Assembly: GCA_009760855.2 (NCBI GenBank) | Contig: WPIO01000062.1 | Location: 640,501 to 704,500, forward strand | Length of the DNA: 64,000 bases | Direction: 5' to 3' | DNA from: Cristatella mucedo | Lineage: Eukaryota > Bryozoa > Phylactolaemata > Cristatellidae | Shown: in pieces, positions 40,316 through 60,979 of the stretch | Layout of the letters: each line of letters opens with the position of its first letter | Numbering within the stretch: position 1 is the stretch's first letter | Program-made: the position numbers and the translations under genes | Notes under the pieces: generated by a model | The model's database searches: none | Told to the model about the DNA's origin: nothing | What the model saw: the letters and a program-made list of their open reading frames with translations, nothing else

Positions 40316-40624
40316 TATTGCTAGTCAGAGATGAGGGGTTGTTTTACAGCTCAATACCAAGGTGAATGAGATAAAAAGATGCTAGTCGGGTAACTTTTCG
40401 CATTGACTAGGCTGCTGTATATTGGGTGCTCTCGAGTGTAAGTTAGAGAAAATGTCGCGTGGTGGAGCTTATTTAGCACCTATTCTGAGTAAATTCGCTC
40501 TTGCGTTTGCACATTTAGAAGCACACAAGAAGGCACTCACAGCCTCTCTGAATCATGCACATGATTCATGACCAAGCGCATGAGAGTAGCCCATACTTTA
40601 AATGCTCCCCTAATGACCAGTTAA

Positions 40625-41007
40625 TACTAATGATAACTAGAATAATAGTCTGTATAGCGCCCTCAGAGAACTTAATCTGACTCTAGGCGCTCTATATATT
40701 CTGCAAAGAAAGTATGGTCGAATGGTTAGTAGTAGCATGCTCAATGACAAGCATAACATGGTTAGAGGAGGCATGCACGGGGTCAGCATGCAAATACGGC
40801 TCGCGGCAGCATGCAAAGTGTCAGAGCGTAAGCACACAAAAGACGAATGACGTGAACCCACTAAACGCTACGATAAATAGATGCGTTTTAGCTTCTTTTT
40901 AAATGTCAGTCAAGCGAGGGGATTGCGTAACGTTAGTCGAGAGTGAGCTCCGGGCTTGGGGAGCATACGAAATAAAGGCAGTTTCCAAAGGATTTGAGAC
41001 ACCGTTG
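40625..41007 (-). repeat. LINE-A 3' end
   Basis: GCGCCCTCAGAGAACTTAAT in reverse orientation followed by the untranslated segment and the C-terminal coding end (TCCAAAGGATTTGAGAC). Confidence 0.65.
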
Positions 41008-41185
41008 GGTCCTCCTGACTTAACCAGCCACCGACCGAGAACAGCGGACCCATTTATGGGCACGCCCGGAAGCTCATCAGCTAGCGCGGTGGTCGCTTCG
41101 GCCCTGTTCCTTGTTCCGTAATAAACGGCATCTGTCCGAGACGTCTTTTGCTGCGTGTGACTGCTCGCACAAATCTAACATACGT
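41008..41185 (+). repeat. dispersed repeat D, copy 2
   Basis: It shares GTCCTCCTGAC, CGAGAACAGCGGACC, AATAAA, GTCTTTTGC and CTGCTCGCACA in the same order and spacing as 4777-4950. It directly abuts a LINE fragment. Confidence 0.3.
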
Positions 41186-41459
41186 GAGGTAATACGGTGA
41201 ATAATTTGCTGCCAACTCTGTGAGGTGTCTTACTCCCCAGCTGTTAACGGCTCGGTCGACAGATTTTCAGCCTTCACTCTAAAATTATGCACATTCGTGC
41301 CACCATAAAGCGCCTGTGAATAAAGCAATTGTTGAATCGTAACCTGTGACTTTCCTTAAGAGAATTTCAGAGGTTTTAGCTCGCGATGCGGCTACCTGAA
41401 ACTCGAGTAATAAAAAAAAGAGCTCGCCTCCTCTAGACCCATCTATCATCCTTTCTGTG

Positions 41460-42480
41460 GTCTTAACTGGCAGACCAACTTAGTCCAGCCATGACATATT
41501 TTTAATGCTGCTCTGGAAAAGGAGGTCATACATAAATCCTTCAAATCGGCCATAGTTGGACCGATGTTTAAAACGCCTGAATTAGATTCAGAAATCCTAT
41601 CAAACTATCGCCCAGTTTTCCTTCCTCCTTTTTTTTTTTATCAAAGACTCTTGAACAATTGTCTAAGCAGCTTGTGGCACACATTGAAAAGAATGAATTT
41701 TCAGAAAAGTTTCATTCGGGTTCAACTAGTAGCATTCCACTGAAACCGCTCTCCTCCGTCTAACCCAGCGGTTCCTAGCCTGTGGGTCGCGACCTCTTTG
41801 AGGGGGGTCGAACAACCCTTTCACAGGGGGGGGGGGCCTAAGACCATCGTAAAACACGCATTTCAAAATTTTGCACGCAACAATTTTATGGTTGGTGGTC
41901 ACCACAACATGAGGAACTGTAATAAAGGGTCGCGGTATTAGGAAGGTTGAGAACCACTGGTCTAACCAGTGACATCCCATACAGTAACGATGACGGAGTA
42001 GCATTGCCCTAGCGCAGGTAGGTCAGCTGCCTTTGACACTAGTGACTACGGTATCTTTTTGGAAGTATGAGAATAGCGATCAGTCTGGCAGGCGAGGTAC
42101 TTTCGTGATTCAAATCGTACTTGTTCGGTCGTGTTCAATCCGTCTCGCGTCATGTCAAGCCTCATCCACCAGACCAGTCACACGTGGAGTTCCACTATGG
42201 TCTGTCCTCGGTCCTTTGATGTTTTCCATTTAAACTGAACTCCGGGAAACTTGATTTGGCCCATGTAATAGGCTATCACTTTATGCTGACGATTCTCAAG
42301 CTAATGTCACTTGAAAGAGTGTTGCAGACTCCGTGAGGCTAAAAGTTGGTTCATTAAGAACCTCTTCTACTACTTTCCTACACAGTTTTCCATAATCACA
42401 AGAATGCCAGTGTAAACTCAATCACTCTCAGTATGCGATCATTGCCTGGTCATCGATATGCTCAGCCTCAAGAAACAGTT
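41460..42480 (+). repeat. LINE-C reverse-transcriptase remnant, interrupted by a hAT MITE
   Basis: SNYRPV-like, FLSKTLEQLSKQL-like and HSTETALLRL-like RT remains lie upstream of the MITE. Downstream are GVPLWSVLGPLMFSI (motif B) near 42190-42230 and a FYADDSQ-like motif near 42280. Many stops and frameshifts. Confidence 0.7.
41758..41967. mobile_element. SPIN-like hAT non-autonomous element (MITE) with target duplication
   Basis: The element spans 41766-41959 (194 bp). It starts CAGCGGTTCCTAGCCTGTGG and ends GGTTGAGAACCACTG, imperfect terminal inverted repeats. It is flanked by perfect 8-bp duplications GTCTAACC (41758-41765 and 41960-41967), the size produced by hAT transposases. Internal blocks GTCGCGACC, AACCCTTTCACAGGGG, CCTAAGACCATCG and GGTCACCACAACATGAGGAA match the SPIN/Space-Invader family as I remember it. 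It carries no transposase and inserted into an already resident LINE-C. Confidence 0.9.
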
Positions 42481-42894
42481 GTTTAACGTTGTAACACACA
42501 ACGCAAAAGCATAGCCCTGCATGTTTCACATGTAAAAATTATGTAGGTATAGCCATCTGTGCCCTATAGAATCACTAAGAAAATATAACAAGAGAAAAAA
42601 CCAAGTAAGGCTAAACAAGGAAGGCTACTTTCACCTGGATAAATCAGGCTCGGAGAGGTGAACGGATTAGCACAAGGGAAAAGCCAGTATTTTCAAGTGA
42701 GAGGCAAGATACACGTGTAGTGAAAAATTATAGTGCAAAATCACGAGCGCTTATTCGTAAAGCACTCGACTGTTGATCATCGACTGGCATTAGGCTGCTT
42801 CAACCAGCCTCTCTGCTCTAGCTTCTGCCCCTGCCCAATAACGTGGTCGGTGCCACCACCCCCCCTGCTCTAGGGGTGAGAGCAATTCTTTAGT

Positions 42895-43715
42895 AGGGGT
42901 TCAGATCCTATCTCAGTGGGAGACTTCAGAGAATTGATGTGAACAGACGAAGACCATCCGACGAACCTCTTAAACATGGGAACCTCAGGGCTTGGTCCTG
43001 TTCTTTTCACGGTTTATACTCTCCCTCTTGCCGATGTGATCGCCAGACAGTATAGCTTTCACTTTTACAAAGATTTTTTTATAAGATGAGACTCAGCTGT
43101 ACCTTTGCTCTAATCCCCCAGTCCTCTAGCACATCGAGTTCTCTCAATGCCCTTGCTGCATGTATTGATGGCATCCGCACATGGATGGCAGCAAACTTTC
43201 TTTAATTGAATGATAATAAAACCAGTTTCCTAGGTAAGGGCAAAACAAGTGTTATTGAGAAATTGGAGAGTTTAACGCTCACAATCGGCTCTGCCAGCAC
43301 ATCTCAATCACTTTTTGGTCCATTTATTCTCGTGCTTCTGCTCACTAATGTGTAAGTTCATATTGTTCTGGATTCCATAGCACCACCTGCTTCTTTAATT
43401 CGAGTCGTATAGCTGCGCCTTACTGAAATCCTTATTAGACTGCCTCCAAATCCTCCGTTCCTTAAGCCTGGAAATGGCTATTGACTGACATTATAAAATC
43501 CATCGACTTGAAATTTAAAGCAATGCTAAAAGCACACATTTGCTTCGTGATATTATCCATGTCAATATGACTTGTACTTTGTGTGCTTACATGTGCTGAA
43601 GTCTCGTGCATTCTATTTATTGCCAGTGATCAGCCCATAGCTTCCTTTCAAGGTTATGTGAAGATCCGAAAATGTTTAGTAAAAGCAATTATTATTATCA
43701 CTATCATTATTATAA
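42895..43715 (+). repeat. LINE-A fragment with tail
   Basis: RSYLSGRLQRIDVN-like start, GLGPVLFTVYTLPLADVIA, then SSTSSSLNALAACIDGIRT, a jump into later sequence, and an ATTATT tail near 43690-43715. Decayed. Confidence 0.65.
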
Positions 43716-43924
43716 TGATGGGTCTCACGCGATGCCAAAGCCACAAGGCTGCCCTTCGGTGGTAGGCGGAACAGGAAGGGTGTAATTAGACCAGACTGCT
43801 GGCTCTGAAGATGGTTTCCGAGAACAAACGGCAGGTCAAGCCTGTGGCCAGCATTTTAATTAGAACATTTCCTGAAACTATGGTGACCGTTGGCGACCGA
43901 AGCTTTGGCTCAGCCGGTCCTAGA

Positions 43925-44576
43925 CTGGCAAGTGCAAACAAGCGCTTACAGCTGGTGCAAAACTCTGCAGCTAGGCTTGTCTGTCGTGAGCGGCGCAGTC
44001 GCCACATCACACCACTTCTCGCCGACCTGCACTGACTAACAGTCAAGCAAAGGATCGACTTCAAGGTTTTGTCGCTCACTTTTAGGTCACTGCATTCTTT
44101 GGCTCCAGCCTATCTCTCAGATTTACTTCCCCACCAGCCCAAGCATCGTACCACCCGCTTTTCGGAAACTGTTTACTTTTACCTCGAACAAACCTCTAAT
44201 CTTTTGGAGGCAGTGCATTTAGTTCGTATGCTCCAAAAGCCTGGTACTCACTCCCGACTTGCGTCACGACATCCCATGACTTGACCACATTTAAAAATAA
44301 CTTAAAAACGTACCTATTTATGACAGCACTTAGTGGGTCCCTGCGATTCGTCCTTGATGTGCTTATACGTGCAGACACTGTGCATGCTGCCACTAATCAC
44401 ACTTGCATGCTGACCCTGTGCATGTCACCCCTAACCATGTTATTCATGTTGTTTATCAAGCATGGTATTACTCACCATTCAATTGCGTTTCCCTTTGCAG
44501 CAATTGTAAAGCACCTAGAAAGAGATTGAGTTTTCTGCAAGTGTTTTATCAAGTGTAATATTATTATTATTATTAC
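43925..44576 (+). repeat. LINE-A 3' end
   Basis: LVQNSAARLVCRERRSRHIT, PLLADLH, then FRSLHSLAPAYLSDLLPHQ in neighbouring frames, the untranslated part, and a tail ending in ATT repeats at 44576. Confidence 0.8.
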
Positions 44577-44577
44577 C

Positions 44578-44690
44578 GAATGCATACCGAAAGCCGCTTA
44601 GGCGTTGAGCGGGCTATAGAAAAACTCACATAACACCCTCTCAGTCTTCGTTGAGTCACAGACGGAGATACATGACATTATGGCTATGTC
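44578..44690 (+). repeat. LINE-B 3' terminus
   Basis: Similar to 46670-46775: CCGAATGCATACCGAAAGCC, then GAGTCACAGACGGAGATACA. It follows immediately after the ATT tail of a LINE-A copy. Confidence 0.6.
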
Positions 44691-45204
44691 TCCCCTTCTA
44701 CTTTCTACTTTTCCCGGGTAACGTTTACTGCCCCTCCCCTTATCCAAGCAGCATTGACTGTTCACCTGCCCCAGTAGCGTCCACTGCCCTCGACTCGAAC
44801 AACGTCCACTGCCCTCCCACCCCCAGGCGCATGCAGCGTCTACTGCCCCCTGGCGGCCTAAGCATGACATCTACCGCTGTTTTCATAGCTAAACTGCATC
44901 CTAAAGCCGGTTTCGCAGGCTGAACACATTTGCAGCCCAGTATGAGCGCTCGGTTTGCTAGGGCCGGTCGTCACAGTAGCCGGCAGGTTGAACGGATGTG
45001 GCGCTGAGAGACTGGTATCGCATGCTGCAGGTAGGGACTGTAGAGGCAGCAGCAGCAGCAGCAGTGCTGGCTGCCGGTAGTACGAGTGTCGAGCTTGCAT
45101 TGTGCGGGCTGGTTGGGGGCGATATATTCAGCAGCACCGCATGCTGGTTGGGGGGCACTTGCTGCTATATATTCAGCAGCAGGGCACCGCAAGAGAGTTT
45201 CGCT

Positions 45205-45415
45205 TTAGTGATAATAATAGTAATGCATTTGATATACCGCCCTTAGAGAACTCAATCTCTTTCTGGGCACTTTACATTTGCTACATAGGAAGCGCGATCA
45301 AATATGATCAGTTTGATAGCATGGCGATATAAATAAAAATGTAACTAAAATGTAAAGTGCCTAGAAATAGATTGAGTTCTCTGAGAGCGCTATATCAAAC
45401 TTATTGTTATTATTA
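45205..45415. repeat. two LINE-A tails in inverted orientation
   Basis: A minus-strand tail (45205-45285) and a plus-strand tail (45345-45415) face each other, so that about 65 bp of each arm are complementary. Confidence 0.7.
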
Positions 45416-45581
45416 TAGTGAAGATAATTGTCGTCAGTATTCCCATGCAATCGAACTGATCTAAGTGCTATATCCGAATAATCGTCGCCTGACTCCGAAA
45501 GCTCTCTGCTGAAGGTCCTCTGCTGAATATGTCCGGGAAAATAGGTAAAATTTATTAAATTCAAATAAATATATAAATATA

Positions 45582-45902
45582 ATGGCACGTAAGCGGCTGT
45601 ATGTATCTAATTCCTGTCCCAGGGTGTCAGCATCCGTGAAGACAGAAGACACCGCGGTGAGTGAAGAATGTAGTACGGTATCGAAGACGTCAGCGCTAGC
45701 TAACACAAACGAGCTAATGCAAAGCAGACATTTAATTCAAGCAGACAAGGTAATTCAAAATAAGGATTTAGCTTTTCTTGCCAAAGCTGCACGCCGTTGG
45801 CCAGACTTGTGCCATGAGAATCGGTATTTAATTGGTGCCAGCGGGTACGTTCTGATATTGCTTGTGAACTTACTGACAACTAGATACGACCGACTTAATT
45901 AG
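45582..45902 (+). other. unidentified 106-residue open frame
   Basis: It starts ATG (MARKRLYVSNSC) and ends TAA. Near the C-terminus is a hydrophobic stretch YLIGASGYVLILLVNLL that could span a membrane. No homology recognised, no promoter or splice evidence, and it is surrounded by repeats; it may be chance. Confidence 0.15.
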
Positions 45903-46071
45903 CTAACAGAGTTCGCGGTTCACCGAAAGACCAACAATGATCGCACAGCATGTCGTTACACGACCAGACAGTAGAGTAGCAGCCCGCACCAATAGTCGCG
46001 CAGACAGACAAGACTGGTCAGTTACTAGACAATCTCGACGACAGCCAACGTGGTTCAACCGCACGGCTCTG

Positions 46072-46216
46072 GTTTGGCCTAGTGATTAAGGTGCTCGGTG
46101 CCTCGAGGTCACTGGGTCAATGGGAAAATATTTGATGGCCGAAGTCGTGGGCTCGAACCGTGGCATATGTTTAGCGCCGCTTGAATAAAGATTAGGTTCA
46201 GAGATTAATTTCTCTT
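46072..46216 (+). repeat. SINE-B copy
   Basis: TTTGGCCTAGTGATTAAGGT head, GTCGTGGGCTCGAACC B-box region and GAATAAAGATTAGGTTC, joined to a LINE-B fragment. Confidence 0.7.
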
Positions 46217-46800
46217 ATGGCTTGGCTCCTTCGTACCTTGTTTGAGCACGTGTCTCCTTTTCTAAAAGAGCTAAGATGGATGGCGGTTGACCAACGGATT
46301 CAGAGCAAGGTTCTTACGCTGACCCACAAGGCCCGCCACGGCTTGGCTCCTTCGTACCTAGCTGAACTGCTGCGTCAGTTGCAGCCTGTTCGCGCCCTCA
46401 GGTCCTGTGTGGACAATAAATTAGCTGTCCCATTCCTCCGCTTAAAGACCAATGGCGACAGAAGCTTTAGCTCTGCAGGTCCTAGACTGTGGAACTCGCT
46501 TCCACAATTCTTACGCAACGATAACTACTCTCCTACTGCCGACTATGGCTCATCCTTTTCAGCGGTTCTGAGCGGCTACTTCCACGCTACTCACTACCTC
46601 AAGTGCTCCTCTGACTCTGCTAGGCTTCCCACTTTCTCTTTGTTGCGTGAGACGAAGTCTGTTGGCTACCGAATGCGTACCGAAAGCCGCTTAGGCTGTG
46701 AGTACAAAACTCTCCTGCGTAACACCCGCATGGTATTTATGACTTTGTGGAGTTACAGACGGAGATACATTAAAAATAGATTATATATATATATATATAT
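46217..46800 (+). mobile_element. LINE-B 3' end, C-terminal RT region
   Basis: One open frame of about 190 codons reads LKELRWMAVDQRIQSKVLTL, HKARHGLAPSYLAELL, GDRSFSSAGPRLWNSLPQFL and LPTFSLLRETK, ending YKTLLRNTRMVFMTLWSYRR. These are typical of the thumb and C-terminus of CR1/L2-like LINEs. The catalytic domains are missing (5'-truncated); it ends in an AT repeat rather than the LINE-A ATT tail. The frame is intact, so insertion is probably recent. Confidence 0.8.
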
Positions 46801-47427
46801 GTAGATATATATATATATAACCCTTCAAACATGTCGCGGCCGCATTGTTCTTATCGCCTTGCTACTATCACATTTTCTGATTGCCAGTCATCTAAAGGGA
46901 GCTGTAAGGGCGTTTCAGACGCGATTGCACCGCCACACTGGCAATATGATTATTATCAGGAGCCATCCAATCACAAACCAGGAGCAGACAGTTAAAGTTT
47001 CTGTTTTGTGTGTTTCGTGTTGACGGGCGATGATAAAAAGGCCCTCAAAACACGGCACGCGTGGCCTTGTGCTGCTACGACGACATGCCAATTGCCGCTC
47101 CTCTTTTGAGTCAAATGAAGAAAATTCCTTTATAGCTTGTACTAACGCAACAGTTTGAGTGAGGATGCTAAATTGTTTTATCCAACCTCGATTGCTAGCA
47201 ACTATGCGTACGCGGCAACGGAACAGCTCTTGAATTCCAAGGAGTTCAGCCAATTTACTGTTTCTATGTAAAATCAACAGACATGGAGGTAGATTGATAT
47301 TATTACTATTATTATTTATTATTTATCATTATCATTATCATTGTTATCATTATTTGTCATCATTATTATCTTTATTATTTATTATTACTTATCAGTATTA
47401 TTTATTATCATTATTATTATAATCGGT

Positions 47428-47560
47428 CCAGCTGTTAAAAAGGTTCTCGCCCTGACCAAGGTCTGGCTGTGGTCGTAGGGTCGAGCACTGAGGCATATGA
47501 GCAGCACCTGAATAGAGATTAAGTTCTCTTGAGCTCTATAAAAATGAATTATATTGTTTT
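47428..47560 (+). repeat. SINE-B copy
   Basis: CGGTCCAGCTGTTAAAAAGG head, GGTCGTAGGGTCGAGC, then CACCTGAATAGAGATTAAGT and an ATGAATTATATTG tail. Confidence 0.75.
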
Positions 47561-47611
47561 AAATATTTCTTAGACCAGATAATGACATAAAGGACAGGGC
47601 CGGGATAACAA

Positions 47612-50605
47612 TAATAATAATAATAATGCACTCGATAAAGCGCCCTCAGAGAACCCAATCTCTGTCTAGGCGCTTTACATTTGCTGCAAAGGGAAACGCG
47701 ATTGAATGGTGAGTAATATCATGTTTGATAAACAACATAAATAACATGGTTAGGGGTGACATGCACAGGGTCAGCATGCAAGTGTGGTAAGTGGCAGCAT
47801 GCAGTGTTAGCACGCACAAGCACATGAAGGACGAATCACAGGGACCCATTAAATGCTGTCCTAAATAGGTATGTTTTAAGTTCTTTTTTAATGTGGTTAA
47901 GTCAGGGGGTGTTCTGACGCAAGTCGGGATTGAGTTCCAGGCTTTGGGAGCATACGGACTAACTGCACGGTCTCCAAAGGATTTGAGGTTTGTACGAGGT
48001 ATTGGTAAACAGATGGATTCAAAAAGCCGGTGGTACAATGCTTGGCCTGGTGGGGGGGGGGGTATATTTGAGAGATAGGCTGGAGCCAAAGAATGCAGTG
48101 ACCTAAAAGTGAGCGACAAAACCTTGAAGTCGATCCGTTGCTTGACTGGTAGCCAGTGCAGGTCGGCGAGAAGTGGTGTAGGTGTGGGGACCGCTCACGA
48201 CGGACAAGCCTAGCTGCAGAGTATTGCACCAGTTATAAGCACCTCATTGCACATGCCGGTAGGCGAGCAAGCAGTGAGTTACAGAAGCCAAAACGGGATG
48301 TCAAAAATGCATGGACCAACTTAGACGTGGTACCCTTTTCTAAACAAGCCCGAGTTTTAGCAATGCTGTGTACCTGAAAGTATGCGGACTTGATTGTGGA
48401 GCTGACGTGGTCGTCTAACGAAAGGTCACTTTGGAACATGACAATTAGATTTCAAGCTGATTCAACAGGAGATATGCTGGCAGAGCCGATTTTTAGCATT
48501 AGTACATCCATTTTGTGAATGACACTGGGTTTGCCCATGACTATTAGGTTAGTTTTATCGTCGTTTAGTGTAAGAAAATTTGCTGCCATCCATGAACGGA
48601 TGTCATCAATACATGCAGCACGGGAGTTGAGATAATTCGAATTGCTCGAAAGCTGAGAGGGGGTCAAAGCAAAGGTACAACTGAGTGTCATCCGCATAGA
48701 AGTGAAAGCCTAGATTGTGCTTGGCAATCACATCAGCAAGAAAGAGAGAAAGAGAGAGCGAGTATAAACTGTGAAAAAAACCGGACCTAGCACGGAGCCG
48801 TGAGGTACCCCATATTTCAGAGGTACCTCGGATGATCTTTGTCCATTCATGTCAATACTCTGGAGTCTCCCACTGAAATAGGTCCATTTCAGAGCAGTGC
48901 CAGTGATGCCCAGGCGAGATGAGAGGCGCTCTAGAAGAACTTGGCGATCAATAGCATCAAAAGCTGCCGAAAGATCGAGCAAAACAAGCAGAGACACTCT
49001 ACTCATGTCTGCATTCCTAAGTAGGTCGTTGTACACCCTAAGCAATGCTGACTCTGAGGAGTGATTAGCTCTAAAGCCAGACTGGAACTTACTAGCAAGG
49101 TGTGAGGTTTCGATATACGAGTTCAGCTGGTCTACCACGACTCGTTCCAGTGTCTTTGATAGGAATGTAGAAGCGAGACTTGGTGGTAGTTTCTCAAGTT
49201 TTCTTGGTCGAGTGTCGCTTTCTTGAGAAGTGGCCCGACTACAAAAGGTGCTGGGACATGACCTAAAGCTAACGACATATTAAAGATGTAGTTATTCGTG
49301 GCAGCAGCAGATCAATGCAACGCAGGAGCAGGACAGTGGGAATAGGGTTCAAAGGACTTGCTGTCTTCTTTGATTGGAATATGAACTTCAGGACGAGATC
49401 ACTAGTTATTTGCTTAAATGTAGACATTGAGGTGCAGCCAGGAATCGGGGACAGCATTCTAGGGGGGATGTTGTCATCGCAGGGATAAACTCCCTGATGT
49501 TGTCTATCTTCTGCACAAAGAAACGAGAGATGCGATCGGCTAGATCATCACAAGGATCATCAGGTAAGGATCTAATCTGGGAGCGCTTGAGGAGATGGTT
49601 GATCGTCGACATCAGCATTTTTGGATTATGCACCTGCGATTCAACAATGTTTTTATAGAAGCTAGACTTGGCTTTTGCTATGATTGATTAGTACGACCTT
49701 CAGTAGTCTTCATATGCCTTTCGATGGACAGTCAGTCGCGATCTTGTGTATGGTTTTTCAAGCTTTCGGTTAGTAGACCTGGCTAGTTTAATGTCTGTGG
49801 TAAACCATAGGCAGTCTGAGCGAGGGCGCACATTGCGCTTAGTCAGAGGTGCAAACTCGTCGAGCGTGTCAGCTAGCGTCGTTTTGTAGCTATCTACCGA
49901 TGATTACAGGTCGGATGGAGGACTGAGCAGCAGAGGCGAAGCAGATATTCTCTCACGGACAGCATCGATCTCAAGGGTATTGAGGTTTCGCGATTCACAG
50001 GTGATTTTAGAGGAAGAGGAGGCGGGCACACACTGTAGATTGAATGAGATCTGCATGTGGTCAGACAAGCAGGATTTGGTAACAATTGGTGATGGCAAAG
50101 TGCAGTTGCATGAAAAAATCTGGTCGGGTGTGTGACCCTTGATGTGAGTAGGGCCGTGCACATGAGCCACAAGATACAATGAGTTAGTAAATCTACGAAA
50201 TTCAGCGCTGGAGGCGTCAGATAAGTTTTTCGAAGTGAGTGTTGAAATCAGCCATAACGAGGAAGTATCGATTTCCTGCACACAGAATCGAAATGAGATC
50301 TGAGAAATCTGAGATAAAGGAGGATTTGGTACCTGGTGGGCGATAGACTACTGCCACCCCCGATAGCTTGTTTTCGGGTGAGACCTAGACAATCGATTCA
50401 AAAGACTGCTTTGAGAGTACTGCAAATGGCTTGAAGGTGAATTTCGAGCACACGATAACAGCAACTCCACCTCCAGTTTTGATTGATCTAGGGGTATGAA
50501 AGAATCAGAAACCAGTCGGGGTAGCGTCTTTAATTGTCAGACAGTTGATCGATTTTAGCCAAGTTTCAGTTAGGGCGAGCAGGTCGATATGCATGTGGTA
50601 ATGCA
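47612..50605 (-). mobile_element. LINE-A copy 2, longest copy (endonuclease remnant plus RT)
   Basis: Read on the minus strand, it opens inside an APE-type endonuclease (HIDLLALTETWL, GGGVAVIV, VYRPPGTKSS, DFNTHF). It continues through the linker to RT motifs VLLDLSAAFDAIDRQVLLE, GVPHGSVLGPV and FYADDTQL, where the YADD is intact, unlike copy 1. It ends with the thumb, C-terminus and the tail with ATT repeats at 47612. Frameshifts at several places, some identical to copy 1, make it inactive. Clade assignment to the CR1/L2 group is by motif style. Confidence 0.9.
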
Positions 50606-51242
50606 AAGGATCCTACAGACTCACAGACGAGCCGACTCACTTATGCGTCTTACTCGTCCATTTACCTGCTGTTGCCGACAGTCTGATGGTGCAAACCTCG
50701 TCGGAGTTTGGTCGGATCTCTCAAAAGTGAAGCGCCACCCGGCGTCGCATCCGGCGGCGTTTCGCTACGCTGCTGACGTATTGGCCCCCCGTTGTTTGCT
50801 CGAGGCTCGATCTGGCTCCCCGAGCTTTCCACAGTTGTCCCAGAACAACAGTGCCGAGGGAGGTAGGGCGCACTTGGGGAGCGTGCCATCCTTTCTTGCT
50901 GCAGTCCTCAGCGACTTGAAGTACTGGCTTTTTTTAACAGCTTTATTTCCTCAGCGTGGACGCGTCCATTTTCACAGCTCTGCTGGAGCTTCCTTGGCTC
51001 ATCCGTGTAAGTCTGGTAAATCAGAACCAATACATATCGAGGTTGAGAGCAAGGTCGAGGTTGAATGAATTCCAGGTTCCGGTCCTGGTGGTTTTGAAAA
51101 GCGCTTGCCTTCGTCCGACCTCGTCTGACCTCGCTCATTATTTATTAATTTCGATTATTGCTGAAGCCGGCGGCTTCGAATCGTCATCAAAGGAGTGGGC
51201 ATTTTTCTTCATAGCTGTCATATTTTTCTGCCTTTTAAAAAA

Positions 51243-51402
51243 GGCTAGCTGATTTAACAGCCTCATTTATATAGCGACAGAAGAGTCTTACCGGCTGTCA
51301 CCACCACTTGCAGTTGGCAATAAAGGATTGCCAGCGGCAGTCCTCAAACCCACGACCTGGGTCGTGAAGAGCAAGTAGCCTATCCCTGAGCTATGACCCA
51401 TA
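51243..51402 (-). repeat. SINE-A copy
   Basis: Reverse complement: CTAGCTGATTTAACAGCCTC (3' block), GGCAATAAAGGATTGCC, CTCAAACCCACGACC (B box region), and a degenerate head. Confidence 0.8.
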
Positions 51403-51475
51403 TAAACAATGTCAAAATAGACTGAGGAGCATGAAACAGAGAGGAAGAATGGGGAGAGAGGGAGAGAGAGGCGGA

Positions 51476-51481
51476 GAGAGA

Positions 51482-51557
<76 letters not shown>

Positions 51558-51600
51558 TAGAGAGATAGAGAGAGAAGAGATAGAAGGAGAGAGGGAGATA
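51476..51600. repeat. (GA)n microsatellite
   Basis: A GA tract with pure core about 51488-51551 and interrupted flanks. Confidence 0.95.
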
Positions 51601-51952
51601 CACGATAAAGTTGGGTAACTGTGACAGCCTCAGCCCTGCTTATCCTCTCTGGCTGCGCTGCCTGCAGTGACGTCGCACAGATCGCCGCTCGCTTGTTCGC
51701 TCGGCGTGCCTTGTCGATATCCTAGCAGCCGACTGTGGGAATGCCCACGATACGATGGAGCGCCGAAGTATAGCGCACGCTATCGCTCTTTAGATTCCGT
51801 TTATCGCGATCTTAAGCGGCAGCTGGGACGGCTCCTCGCGATCGGGGGGGGGGGGGCGTGCGCAGCGCCGGCGCCGCCCGGCGATTGGCCAGCGCCTGGA
51901 CAGCGAAGGGCCGCTGAGGCGGTGCCGCTGAATCCGGATGCCTCCGGCTCAG

Positions 51953-51985
51953 TCATAAAATGAAGCCTCGGCATCGGCTCAGACA
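51953..51985 (+). promoter_or_regulatory. candidate DACH core promoter (TATA-like plus Inr-like)
   Basis: CATAAAATG at about 51954 is followed roughly 25 bp downstream by TCAGACA near 51979, a spacing and consensus compatible with a TATA box and initiator. No transcript start is verified. Confidence 0.3.
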
Positions 51986-52058
51986 TCGGCTCGTTGCTGC
52001 TTTCGCTCGCAGCCAGCTCGTGCTCGAGTAGCGAGGCCGAACGAGCGAGCGAGCGACC

Positions 52059-52061
<3 letters not shown>

Positions 52062-52142
<81 letters not shown>
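52062..52142. repeat. (GA)40 tract in the predicted DACH 5' UTR
   Basis: An almost pure GA run ending 23 bp before the DACH ATG at 52165. Confidence 0.95.
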
Positions 52143-52146
<4 letters not shown>

Positions 52147-52164
52147 ACGAGCGAGCTCTTTACG

Positions 52165-60979
<8,815 letters not shown>

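Larger units (their letters stand above)
37835..51940. other. gene-poor interval between CCDC138 and DACH
   Basis: Fourteen kilobases of LINE and SINE debris, a hAT MITE and microsatellites; no exon chain with splice support was found on either strand. A 106-residue open frame at 45582-45902 is the only unexplained ATG frame of note. Confidence 0.6.
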
